Source of the DNA: JAEZJZ01 sp050949055
Lineage (GTDB): Bacteria; Bacillota; UBA994; UBA5500
Reading direction: 5' to 3'
DNA: 64,000 nt
NCBI GenBank assembly: GCA_050949055.1
Contig: JBMNFA010000001.1
Location: 1-64,000 of the forward strand
Under the pieces are notes generated by a model, which was given only the letters and a program-made list of their open reading frames with translations, had not been told where the DNA came from and did not search any database. Each line of letters starts with the position of its first letter. The first letter of the stretch is position 1. This document shows, in pieces, positions 56,573 to 64,000 of the stretch. The position numbers were made by a program, and so were the translations under genes.

Positions 56573-57829
56573 TCAATCATTTTTCGGCTTTATGGTCACC
56601 TTCACCCTCTCGATGCTGCGCCGATCCATTCTGTCCACAGCCAACTGCACCCGACCGATGGCAGTTGAGTCTCCCACCTTAGGGATCCGCCCCAGCTGAT
56701 CATAGATCAGACCGCCGATGGTTTCGGCTCTATCCACCGGCAGCTGGATATCGAGCTGCTGATTCACTTCCTCCACCGTCAGCCGAGCATCGAAGAAGGT
56801 CGTGAACTCGTCCAACACCTCCACTGGCGGGTCTTCCACATCGTATTCGTCCACGATTTCTCCCACGATTTCCTCAATCAGGTCTTCGATGGTCACCAGC
56901 CCAGCGGTGCCGCCATACTCATCGATGATGATGGCCATATAAACACGATGCTTCTGCAACTCCCGCAACACCAAGCCGCTGCGTTTGCTTTCAAACACAA
57001 ATATGGTTGGCCGCAGGTGTTTGCTCAACTCAAATGTCAGCCGCTCGTCGTCAGTCAGGGCGCAAACGTCCTTAACATGCAGCAGACCAATGATGTTATC
57101 TATATCCCCGTCATAAACCGGCAATCGCGAGTAGCCTTCGCGCCGAATCACATCCAGTAGCCCCTGGTGCGATATTTTGACGTCGATGGCGGTGATCGCA
57201 GTGCGGGGCACCATCACATTTCGCACCGGAGTATCGGTCAGCTCCAAGACACTGCGAATCATCTTGCTCTCGGTGCCCTCGATCACGCCCAGTTCTTCAC
57301 CCACGTTCACCAGGGTGCGGATTTCGTCTTCTGTCACGTCATTGTCCATGCGAGCGGGGACTCCCAGCATGCGCATCAATGAGCTGGAGAGCAGCGTCAA
57401 TAGCCAGACGGCCGGGAAAAGCAAGCGCGTCAGCCAGCGCACAAAGGGAGCAACTCGGCAAGACAACAGCTCTGGGTTGAGTGCAGCCACGCTTTTGGGG
57501 GCGATTTCTCCGAACACCAGGATGATCACGGTCAGTACGCCGGTAGCGATTGTGATGGCACCGCCTGTACCCACCAGTTCAATCATCATCGCGGTGAACA
57601 AGGCCGAGGCGGCTATGTTAGCGATGTTGTTGCCCACCAGGATAGTTGCCAGCAGCCGCTGTGGCCGGCTGATCAACTCTTGCACCGCAAATGCCCTTTT
57701 CTCACCGCTTTCCACCATCGTGCGCAGGCGGATCCGATTCACTCCCGTCAGCGCTGTCTCAGCAGCGGAGAAAAAGGCAGAGGCGATGATCAGGCCGGCT
57801 AGGACAACCCAATCCCAGATGGATGTCAT
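56573..57829 (-). CDS. CNNM/CBS/CorC_HlyC-type membrane protein (hemolysin-like)
   Basis: The protein has 418 residues from ATG 57829; a GTG three codons upstream (57838) is an alternative. Order: DUF21/CNNM membrane region (residues 1-190; FFSAAETALTGVNRIRLRTM), two CBS domains (about 200-330; MVPRTAITAID, RLPVYDGDIDNIIGLLHVKD, AIIIDEYGGTAGLVTIED) and the C-terminal CorC_HlyC domain (TVEEVNQQLDI). Such proteins export magnesium or other divalent cations. The stop codon lies inside a hairpin (56540-56576) that may be its terminator. Confidence 0.93.
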   Translation of the reverse strand: MTSIWDWVVLAGLIIASAFFSAAETALTGVNRIRLRTMVESGEKRAFAVQELISRPQRLLATILVGNNIANIAASALFTAMMIELVGTGGAITIATGVLTVIILVFGEIAPKSVAALNPELLSCRVAPFVRWLTRLLFPAVWLLTLLSSSLMRMLGVPARMDNDVTEDEIRTLVNVGEELGVIEGTESKMIRSVLELTDTPVRNVMVPRTAITAIDVKISHQGLLDVIRREGYSRLPVYDGDIDNIIGLLHVKDVCALTDDERLTFELSKHLRPTIFVFESKRSGLVLRELQKHRVYMAIIIDEYGGTAGLVTIEDLIEEIVGEIVDEYDVEDPPVEVLDEFTTFFDARLTVEEVNQQLDIQLPVDRAETIGGLIYDQLGRIPKVGDSTAIGRVQLAVDRMDRRSIERVKVTIKPKND

Positions 57830-58133
57830 CTTGCTCACCCCCTATCGACCGCTTCTTCTGGCTATTATCTGCAATCATGACGGAACGAATTCCCTCTGTC
57901 CAAATGCGACAAGCCTGTCGCCGGCAGTTGCGCCATGGAAATGCGAGGTTGCGTGCCCACGCAGGAACTGCGGTGGCTCTCCAGCCAGATTTGGTGGAGC
58001 GAAAGGCTTCGTCGGCTGATGAGAATGCTGGCAAGATTTTGCTAGCCAAAGCAGGTTCCTGCATGGTTCAAGAAAGACCGACGGTATACGATGGGATCAC
58101 ACAACGCGCTATGGCTTGAATGGAGGGTTAGCC

Positions 58134-59744
58134 GTGTTCTTCCGTCTAGGGATGACAAATAGCTTGAGACAGTTGGGACGCAGTCTGCTGGTACTGCTCG
58201 GCATGGTACTGGCCGCCATGAGTCTCACATCTGCCTTGTCCTTTGGCCAGGGCAAGATGAGTACCAGTTACCAGTTCTATCGCGACTTCCTGGGAGGAGA
58301 GATCCTGGTATCACCGGTGAAGTGGGTGGGTCAGCAATCACAGGATGTCCGTAACGACCGTCCTTTGGTCCATCGTCAGCTGCCTGCCACTGGCCTCAGT
58401 CGCTTGGAGCTGTTTTATCCAGAGCTCTATCGGCAGGGATACTTGACCAACCTAGGGGTCACAGCACGCCAGACTTTTTCGGAAGCTGAAGTGGCTGAGT
58501 TGCTGCAACATCCAGGTGTGAGCGGCGTTACCATCCATCCTCAGATACCAGTTGATATGACCAACCTTGCGCTGCCCCACGACCACTACTCCGCCTTTAC
58601 CCTCTTGCCACTGCCTGCGGATGGATTGCAGGATGCAATTGACCCGGCTACCTACCGGATACAGCCTTTTGATCCGGCTGGTTATCCTGGACAAGGCTTA
58701 CCATTAGTCTGGATCAACTTCTACCCCACCTTCCCGGAAGAAGTGATAGAAGCACGTATCCAGTCCATTGCCGACGAGCAGCTGCATTACAATCGCGACA
58801 GCGCAGTGCCTCCCAGCGACGATCAATTGAAGCGAATGAGGCGGGCAGTGGTCTGGAAGCAGTTGGTGGAAGAGGCCTGCCTGCCCCAGCCAGGGGAGCT
58901 AGCCGAGCTGCTACTGCCCCGCATGCGCCTGGACCCAAATGGGGATTACGTACCTGACTATTGTGACCCAATTCGGTTGCAGGTCGAGATAGCAGGCTAT
59001 GTCACCATGCCTACCAGGGCAATCAGCTGGGAGCATAGCTTTGGTACATCCACCGAACAGAGCTGTCTACATGCCTCGCATATCTACATGACCAAAGAAG
59101 CCTGGCACGAAACATGGAAACAGGTGGCTGGGACGGATAGCCCGCCGTTATGCAATGTTACCCTGCAGGTGGCCGACATGGGCCAACTAGAGCCTATTGT
59201 GGCGTCGCTGCAAGCGAGCTTCCCCGACTATTCTTTCATAGACGTGGCTAGCTTCGCCGAACGCATGGAGTTGACGTCGCGGCTCGACTACTTCTACATT
59301 GCGCCGCCTTACACCTATTCTCCGGACCGGGATGCCACGCTGGCAGTGCCCGCAGAACTGGGACCGATTATTGGAGTTCTCTTCCTGCTGATCGCTGGAA
59401 TGTTGATCGCCAGCCGCATGCTCACCGGGGCAGCTGCCAGAAGGGAGGAGATTGGCATTTTGAAGACATTAGGCGCCCGCAGACGGGACATAGCGCTGAT
59501 GGCCATGACGGAGGCGGTGGTGATCGCGCTACTGGGCTCCAGCGGCGGATTTCTGTTGGTGCGCTTGGGTGGCGTGGCCATCGAAGTCAGCAACGCTGTG
59601 CCCTGGCCGGAGATCCTGCAACGTACTGTCACTGAGGGGGTGACGGTGGTGGGACTGGCGACCTTGGTCTCACTGCTGTTTGCTCTGCTACCAGCGATCC
59701 GTTTGTCCAGCCTAACAGTGATGGGGGTGCTGCGTGGTGAGTAA
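58134..59744 (+). CDS. FtsX-type ABC transporter permease A
   Basis: The protein has 536 residues from GTG 58134, behind GGAGGG. One N-terminal helix (LLVLLGMVLAAMSLTSALSF), a large outer domain (residues about 45-400) and three C-terminal helices (GPIIGVLFLLIAGMLIA, MTEAVVIALLGSSGGFLL, VVGLATLVSLLFALLPAI) match the MacB/LolC/FtsX permease plan. The GILKTLGARRRDIALM loop couples to the ATPase. It overlaps permease B by about 11 bases. Confidence 0.88.
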   Translation: MFFRLGMTNSLRQLGRSLLVLLGMVLAAMSLTSALSFGQGKMSTSYQFYRDFLGGEILVSPVKWVGQQSQDVRNDRPLVHRQLPATGLSRLELFYPELYRQGYLTNLGVTARQTFSEAEVAELLQHPGVSGVTIHPQIPVDMTNLALPHDHYSAFTLLPLPADGLQDAIDPATYRIQPFDPAGYPGQGLPLVWINFYPTFPEEVIEARIQSIADEQLHYNRDSAVPPSDDQLKRMRRAVVWKQLVEEACLPQPGELAELLLPRMRLDPNGDYVPDYCDPIRLQVEIAGYVTMPTRAISWEHSFGTSTEQSCLHASHIYMTKEAWHETWKQVAGTDSPPLCNVTLQVADMGQLEPIVASLQASFPDYSFIDVASFAERMELTSRLDYFYIAPPYTYSPDRDATLAVPAELGPIIGVLFLLIAGMLIASRMLTGAAARREEIGILKTLGARRRDIALMAMTEAVVIALLGSSGGFLLVRLGGVAIEVSNAVPWPEILQRTVTEGVTVVGLATLVSLLFALLPAIRLSSLTVMGVLRGE

Positions 59745-61071
59745 CTTGCTGCGATTAGTCGTTAGGCGGTGGATCGTCAATCGCAAGGCACAGATAGCCA
59801 GCATTTTGATCACTGCCGCTGTGCTGACCGCTTGGATGCTGTTTTGGGGTTATGCGGAGGCAACCAGCCAGGCAACCGTAGGACGCATCGTGGTGCCTGA
59901 AGAGCCGACAGACTTGATCGTGCTTGCTCCAGACGGGGAAGCAAGCTTCAGCGAGCCGCGCTCTGTAGGCAGGGTTGGTGCCTTTCGGAAGATGCTAGTG
60001 GATACCTCCTATGGGTCACTGGATTTGGGTGCAATCACCTATTACAGTGACGGCGAGCTGCTGCCACAGGCTGCCATGGCAGAGGTGTGGGTGAGCGACC
60101 AATTGGCTGAACACTGGCAACTGCGCGTCGGCGATACTTTTCCGCTGCGGTTCCGGCAAGAATTTGAGTTCACTCTGCTGACCGCACATGTGGGCGGCGT
60201 CTATCCGGCTTCCTCCTTCTTGCCTGATGTACTGGTGGATGGCGGTTGGTTAATCGCACAGGGAGTGGAACTACCTGCCGAATCCTATCTCTTCTACAAA
60301 CAGCTGGAAGCGGGAGAAATGTGGGAACACTGGCTACACCACCTGACAGCGGGGAATACCAGAGTGACTAGCAACACTATCCTGGCTGAGGCGCAGGAAG
60401 TGGTAAAGAGCACCTTGAGCGGCGGCGGTTCTGCCATTGCCCTCCTATTCATGCTGATGGTGCTGGGAGTTGGCACTTTCTCTATGCTCAGCTACATGGA
60501 TTCGCGCAAAGAGCTGGCGATTCTGAAGAGCATGGGGCTCCGACCCAAGGAAGCCGGGGCGATTTTCTGGCTGGAGAGTCTGGTCTCGGTGTCGCTGGGC
60601 TGGTTGTTGGCTGCATTTACCGCCAACCTGCTGGCGCGGGTGTTTCCATTCCAGGTGCTGCTCACCGCCTCGGTTTATGTCCGTAGCCTCTGCGGTGTGC
60701 TGGCCGCACTGCTGGCAGCGACCATTATTCCCAGCCTGCTGGGACAAAAGGCAGGAGTGCTGGAGCTGATGTTCAACCGTCCGGTGGCCATGTTCCGCAG
60801 CCACCTGCGAGAACTGAAGCGTAGGCACCCCGCATTGGAGGAGAAGGTGGCGGCTGGTTATCGTTGTATCAAGTTGCCTACTCCGGAAGGGCGTTTTGCG
60901 GGCATCTGCCTGCGTCGGGCCGGACAAATGGTCAAGGAGAACGAGACGGTGGCTTGGGAAAGCCATACTTGGGGCATGGGCGAACGGCACTATCTGGCAC
61001 CTTGTGATGGCGAAGTGGTGGAATGCGACTTGACCAGCGGGTTGATCGTGATCAAACCGGCAAGCCGTTAG
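59734..61071 (+). CDS. FtsX-type permease B with barrel-like C-terminal tail
   Basis: The protein has 445 residues; GTG 59734 or 59737 is the start. The plan is helix (IASILITAAVLTAWMLFWG), extracytoplasmic domain, then helices near residues 235, 285 and 330, with AILKSMGLRPKEAGAIFW as coupling loop. Beyond the last helix, the final 100 residues end in YLAPCDGEVVECDLTSGLIVIKP, which resembles a lipoyl/biotinyl or HlyD-type barrel-sandwich half. Such a tail is not usual in this permease family. Remnants of this gene occur again at 61925-62180. Confidence 0.85.
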   Translation: MVSNLLRLVVRRWIVNRKAQIASILITAAVLTAWMLFWGYAEATSQATVGRIVVPEEPTDLIVLAPDGEASFSEPRSVGRVGAFRKMLVDTSYGSLDLGAITYYSDGELLPQAAMAEVWVSDQLAEHWQLRVGDTFPLRFRQEFEFTLLTAHVGGVYPASSFLPDVLVDGGWLIAQGVELPAESYLFYKQLEAGEMWEHWLHHLTAGNTRVTSNTILAEAQEVVKSTLSGGGSAIALLFMLMVLGVGTFSMLSYMDSRKELAILKSMGLRPKEAGAIFWLESLVSVSLGWLLAAFTANLLARVFPFQVLLTASVYVRSLCGVLAALLAATIIPSLLGQKAGVLELMFNRPVAMFRSHLRELKRRHPALEEKVAAGYRCIKLPTPEGRFAGICLRRAGQMVKENETVAWESHTWGMGERHYLAPCDGEVVECDLTSGLIVIKPASR

Positions 61072-61098
61072 CTTGTTGGTACGCATTCCCCTTGCTTT

Positions 61099-61251
61099 AT
61101 GCTAGCGGTTAGGCTGACCGTCTTTTCCCGTACCCTGGCTGAGTACGGCCAAGTGGCTGGTTTGGCGATTTTGGTTAGCCTGTTGTTCAGCCTGCTACCG
61201 GCTCTGCGAATGTCCAATCTTACAGTGATGGGAGTGTTGCACGGTGAGTAA
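61099..61251 (+). pseudogene. C-terminal remnant of a second permease A
   Basis: Fifty codons in one frame (LAVRLTVFSRTLAEYGQVAG, LAILVSLLFSLLPALRMSNL, TVMGVLHGE) match the last 50 residues of permease A (VGLATLVSLLFALLPAIRLS, TVMGVLRGE). There is no start or N-terminus. Its stop overlaps the start of the first ATPase, as a real permease gene would. Confidence 0.85.
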
Positions 61252-61918
61252 CGTATTGCTGAAGACAATGAACCTACACAAGGCTTTTCACCTTGGCGAG
61301 ACGATTTATGCCGTGAACGACGTCAATCTGCAGATCGAGAGGGGTAGCTTAAATATTATCGTCGGGCCGTCCGGCAGCGGCAAGAGCACGCTGCTCAGCC
61401 TATTGGGAGGGTTGGACCGGCCGATGAGCGGCGATGTAGTGTTGGAAGGGGAGTCCTATAAGCAGCTGAGCGAGGACGGATTGGCCCTGCTCAGACGCCA
61501 GAAGCTGGGCTATGTTTTCCAGTTCTTCAACCTGATTCCCCACCTGACCGCTCTGGAGAACGTCACTCTACCGATGCAGTTCATCAAAGTGCCCCGTAAA
61601 CAGGCGCGCGAACGGGGAGAAGCTTTACTGGAAAAGGTAGGCTTGGCCAAGCGGATGCATCACCTGCCGTTGCAGCTCTCTGGCGGTGAACAGCAGCGGG
61701 TGGCCATCGCCCGGGCGTTGGCCAATCAGCCGGCCATGGTGCTAGCCGATGAGCCCACCGGCAATCTGGACTCACATACTCGTGATGGCATTGTGGATCT
61801 CTTCAAGCGCCTCAATGAAGAGGATGGTCAGACATTCATCATGATCACCCATGACGAGAACATGTTGCAGCAGGCCAACAAAGTCTTTCATATGCTGGAC
61901 GGCAAGCTGGTGGGGTAG
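61244..61918 (+). CDS. MacB/LolD-type ABC transporter ATPase, copy 1
   Basis: The protein has 224 residues. Walker A GPSGSGKST, signature LSGGEQQRVAIARAL, Walker B MVLADEPTGNLD and switch ITHDENML are intact. The HLTALENVTLPMQF segment is typical of the LolD/MacB group. It starts at GTG 61244 inside the end of the permease A remnant. It is nearly identical to copy 2 (62411-63085). It probably serves permeases A and B upstream. Confidence 0.93.
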   Translation: MSNVLLKTMNLHKAFHLGETIYAVNDVNLQIERGSLNIIVGPSGSGKSTLLSLLGGLDRPMSGDVVLEGESYKQLSEDGLALLRRQKLGYVFQFFNLIPHLTALENVTLPMQFIKVPRKQARERGEALLEKVGLAKRMHHLPLQLSGGEQQRVAIARALANQPAMVLADEPTGNLDSHTRDGIVDLFKRLNEEDGQTFIMITHDENMLQQANKVFHMLDGKLVG

Positions 61919-61924
61919 CATGAA

Positions 61925-62180
61925 ATGAGGTGCTTACTCACACTGTCTAGCCGTCGCAGGCTGACCGATTATAAGTCCCATCTGGCCTCGATTGTGATCG
62001 CAACAGCGGTGGTCACCGCTTGGTTATTCGATTGGGGTTAGCACCGGTCAGAGTGTACTGGCGAGGGAGACGATTGCCTGGGAGAGCTACGGCTGGGGCA
62101 TAGGAGAGCGTGAATGTCCATCCCCGTGCGACGGCGAAGTGGTTGAGGCCAATTTGGAGCGGGGGTTGGTGGTAATCTAG
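61925..62180 (+). pseudogene. Internally deleted remnant of permease B
   Basis: The first part (61925-62041) translates as a permease B N-terminus (SHLASIVIATAVVTAWLFDW, compare AQIASILITAAVLTAWMLFW) and stops. The second part (to TAG 62180) matches its C-terminus (TIAWESYGWGIGE, PCDGEVVEANLERGLVVI, compare TVAWESHTWGMGE, PCDGEVVECDLTSGLIVI). Some 380 codons between are lost. Confidence 0.85.
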
Positions 62181-62407
62181 CCCGACTAACGGCGGATGCC
62201 CAGGCAGGAGTCCGGCCAATCAGGTGCGCGACCTTTGCTTGCCAGCGTAGTAGGTCGAGGCTCAACGACTAAGCTAAATTGTGCTAACAGAACAGCATTC
62301 TCTCTCGTCATTTCAATTGCTGGCGCTTACAATGAAAGAAAGTGCATATGCCTGTCATGCGGAGATGGTGGCCGGTTCTGCCAACCTTACAGCGATAGGA
62401 GAGTTGC
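62181..62407 (+). other. Decayed spacer of the ABC duplication
   Basis: No gene is visible. The last bases before the second ATPase (62380-62418) encode NLTAIGELRDE, a trace of the permease A C-terminus (NLTVMGVLHGE). This shows that the second ATPase also once followed a permease A copy. Confidence 0.65.
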
Positions 62408-62410
62408 GTG

Positions 62411-63085
62411 ATGAGTGACGTATTGCTGAAGACAGTCAATTTACACAAGGCTTTTCACCTTGGCGAGACGATTTATGCGGTGAACGACGTCAATCTGCAG
62501 ATCGAGAGGGGTAGCCTAAATATCATCGTCGGGCCGTCCGGCAGCGGCAAGAGCACGCTGCTCAGCCTGCTGGGAGGATTGGACCGGCCGATGAGCGGCG
62601 ATGTGGTGCTGGAAGGGCAGTCCTATAAGCAGTTGAGCGAGGATGGATTGGCCCTGCTCAGACGCCAGAAGCTGGGCTATGTTTTCCAGTTCTTCAACCT
62701 GATTCCCCACCTGACCGCTCTGGAGAACGTCACTCTGCCCATGCAATTCATCAAAGTGCCCCGGAAACAGGCGCGCGAACGGGGAGAAGTTTTACTGGAG
62801 AAGGTAGGGCTGGCCAAGCGGATGCATCACCTGCCGTTGCAGCTCTCTGGCGGTGAACAGCAGCGGGTGGCCATCGCCCGGGCGTTGGCCAATCAGCCGG
62901 CCATGGTGTTGGCTGATGAGCCCACCGGAAATCTGGACTCACACACGCGCGATGGCATTGTGGATCTCTTCAAGCGCCTGAATGAAGAGGATGGTCAGAC
63001 ATTCATCATGATCACCCACGACGAGAACATGTTGCAGCATGCCAACCGAGTCTTTCATATGCTGGACGGCAAGCTGGTGGGATAG
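62411..63085 (+). CDS. MacB/LolD-type ABC transporter ATPase, copy 2
   Basis: The protein has 224 residues from ATG 62411 (GTG 62408 possible). It differs from copy 1 at only a handful of residues (for example MSDVLLKTVN for MSNVLLKTMN, HANRVFHML for QANKVFHML), with all ATPase motifs intact. It has no intact permease of its own in the window, so it is redundant or serves the same permeases. Confidence 0.92.
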   Translation: MSDVLLKTVNLHKAFHLGETIYAVNDVNLQIERGSLNIIVGPSGSGKSTLLSLLGGLDRPMSGDVVLEGQSYKQLSEDGLALLRRQKLGYVFQFFNLIPHLTALENVTLPMQFIKVPRKQARERGEVLLEKVGLAKRMHHLPLQLSGGEQQRVAIARALANQPAMVLADEPTGNLDSHTRDGIVDLFKRLNEEDGQTFIMITHDENMLQHANRVFHMLDGKLVG

Positions 63086-63102
63086 CCACGCAAACTGCAA
63101 AT

Positions 63103-63169
63103 GGACATGGGGACGGTTCTCGCTGTCCGGCCAACTGGTTGGTGGAAAGCGCGAACCATCCCCATGTTC
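63103..63169. repeat. Dispersed GGGACGGTTC-type palindrome, copy 6
   Basis: GGACATGGGGACGGTTC and GAACCATCCCCATGTTC face each other with CTGTCCGGCCAACTGG between. It follows the second ATPase gene. Confidence 0.7.
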
Positions 63170-63195
63170 ACTCGGCCGTGAACGGCTACCAAATA

Positions 63196-63231
63196 AAACC
63201 GGGGGCGAAAAGCTGCTTTCGTCCCCGGTTT
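63196..63231. terminator. Hairpin terminator between convergent genes
   Basis: AAACCGGGG with CGAAA pairs with TTTCG and CCCCGGTTT, with a short GCTGC-type loop. It lies between the plus ATPase and the minus surface-protein gene and may serve both. Confidence 0.75.
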
Positions 63232-63249
63232 GATTGTTCCATTTCTGCA

Positions 63250-64000
63250 TCAGTCGAGCAGGACCTGCACAGTTATCTTGCGCTCTTGGGCATTCCATGT
63301 TACCTGGGCACCCAGGTTTTCTGTCACAAACCGCAGCGGCACCATGGTGCGGTCATTGACCAGGGTGGGGGCCAAAGTCAACTCCACGGCTTGGCCGTCC
63401 ACGAAAGCAGTGGTTCGGTCGATGAACACCTGAACTCGCTTGTCTCCCCGCTGGAAGATCACACCCCGCTCAGCAGCTAACCATTGCACATGGGCATCCA
63501 TCAGATCCGCCAATACGCTCAGAGGGAGCATCGTGGTGCCGCTCTCCAGATATGGGGCTACATCCATGGCCAACTGCTGCTGGTTGGCCAGATAGGTGGT
63601 TCGATACAGCCAGAATTCAGCCAGCCGAAATTCAGGAATCACAAACTGCCACGACAAGGAGTCCAATAATGGTGGTGGTTGTTGCTCGCCGCCCTGGCCG
63701 ATCAGCACCACCTCGATCCGGTGTGCACCCAACGTCAGCGGCTCTGTCGGCTGGGCAAAGACGAGGTTTTTGGCCAGGTCGCATTGAAGAGGCAACGGCT
63801 GGCCATCGATAGCCAATGAGGACCTCTCCAGGTCCACCAGACTGGCATCTGGCACCGCCAGTTCGATGGTCGGTTGGCGACCCAGCCGCACCGTCTGGGC
63901 CGGATCCTGGGTCACCCAGTGGTTGATCACTACAACGGATGCTAAGGAAATGTGCCCACTGGGGCTGATGGTAAAGGCCTGCAATGAATTGACCAGGCCA
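63250..64000 (-). CDS. Copper-amine-oxidase N-domain (stalk) protein, 5' end outside window
   Basis: The frame stays open to the window edge, so the N-terminus is missing; about 250 residues are visible. The C-terminal part (residues about 130-244 of the visible chain) is the copper amine oxidase N-terminal-type domain, a surface repeat common in Clostridia: TMLPLSVLADLMDAHVQW, then DGQAVELTLAPTLVNDRTMV, PLRFVTENLGAQVTWN. The part before it is beta-rich and not recognised. It is likely a secreted or wall-linked protein. Confidence 0.85.
   Translation of the reverse strand, partial: GLVNSLQAFTISPSGHISLASVVVINHWVTQDPAQTVRLGRQPTIELAVPDASLVDLERSSLAIDGQPLPLQCDLAKNLVFAQPTEPLTLGAHRIEVVLIGQGGEQQPPPLLDSLSWQFVIPEFRLAEFWLYRTTYLANQQQLAMDVAPYLESGTTMLPLSVLADLMDAHVQWLAAERGVIFQRGDKRVQVFIDRTTAFVDGQAVELTLAPTLVNDRTMVPLRFVTENLGAQVTWNAQERKITVQVLLD

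Overview
The window looks like a chromosomal segment of a spore-forming Bacillota (Clostridia-like) bacterium. The evidence is an alpha/beta-type small acid-soluble spore protein gene, a T-box leader in front of a single-chain glycyl-tRNA synthetase, a TPP riboswitch, strong GGAGG-type ribosome binding sites and frequent GTG/TTG starts. No 16S or other decisive taxonomic marker is present, so the genus is open.

Layout. 1-3.2 kb: end of a YraQ/YcgR-type permease with its YcgQ-like partner, an AraC/GyrI-type regulator and a WYL-domain regulator. 3.2-23.9 kb: a type I-E CRISPR-Cas island. It holds a very large array (3360-13456; 166 repeats and 165 spacers by hand count), then one operon in the order cas1e, cas2-cas3 fusion, cas8e, cse2, cas7, cas5, cas6e, then a second short array (4 repeats), an IS21-like end remnant and a stand-alone DEDDh (DnaQ-like) exonuclease. 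24-31 kb: a secreted protein, a DUF3100-type membrane protein pair and a TPP-riboswitch-controlled thiamine-precursor ABC transporter with a TatD-like hydrolase. 31-44 kb: S10 and S9 peptidases, T-box/glyS, a WalJ-like MBL hydrolase, adenine deaminase, a nucleotidyltransferase-fold protein, a PPC-domain protein, a LigD-type 3'-phosphoesterase and a YcdB/SLH-like secreted protein. 44-58 kb: YkgJ-like protein, thrC-thrB, an M20 amidohydrolase, a frameshifted aminotransferase, NfeD/SPFH pair, MarR-type regulator, RluA-type pseudouridine synthase, FMN-binding glutamate-synthase-like protein, fabZ, SASP and a CBS/CorC_HlyC protein. 58-64 kb: a MacB/LolCDE-type ABC exporter module with decayed tandem duplicates, then a partial copper-amine-oxidase-N-domain protein.

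The strongest unusual signal is the CRISPR-Cas locus. All Cas sequences are type I-E-like, yet Cas2e is fused in frame to the N-terminus of Cas3, and the operon runs cas1, cas2/3, effector, cas6, the plan typical of type I-F. The cas genes sit at the trailer end of the giant array rather than at its leader. Both arrays share a leader-repeat junction built from a conserved outer inverted repeat and an inner hairpin whose bases covary between the two copies. cas3 and cse2 each carry frameshifts that would disable interference while cas1 and the Cas2 domain stay open; a third frameshift in an unrelated aminotransferase keeps sequencing or assembly error as a live alternative.

A second theme is a dispersed family of short palindromes with a GGGACGGTTC-like core, seen at six intergenic places between 29.8 and 63.2 kb.
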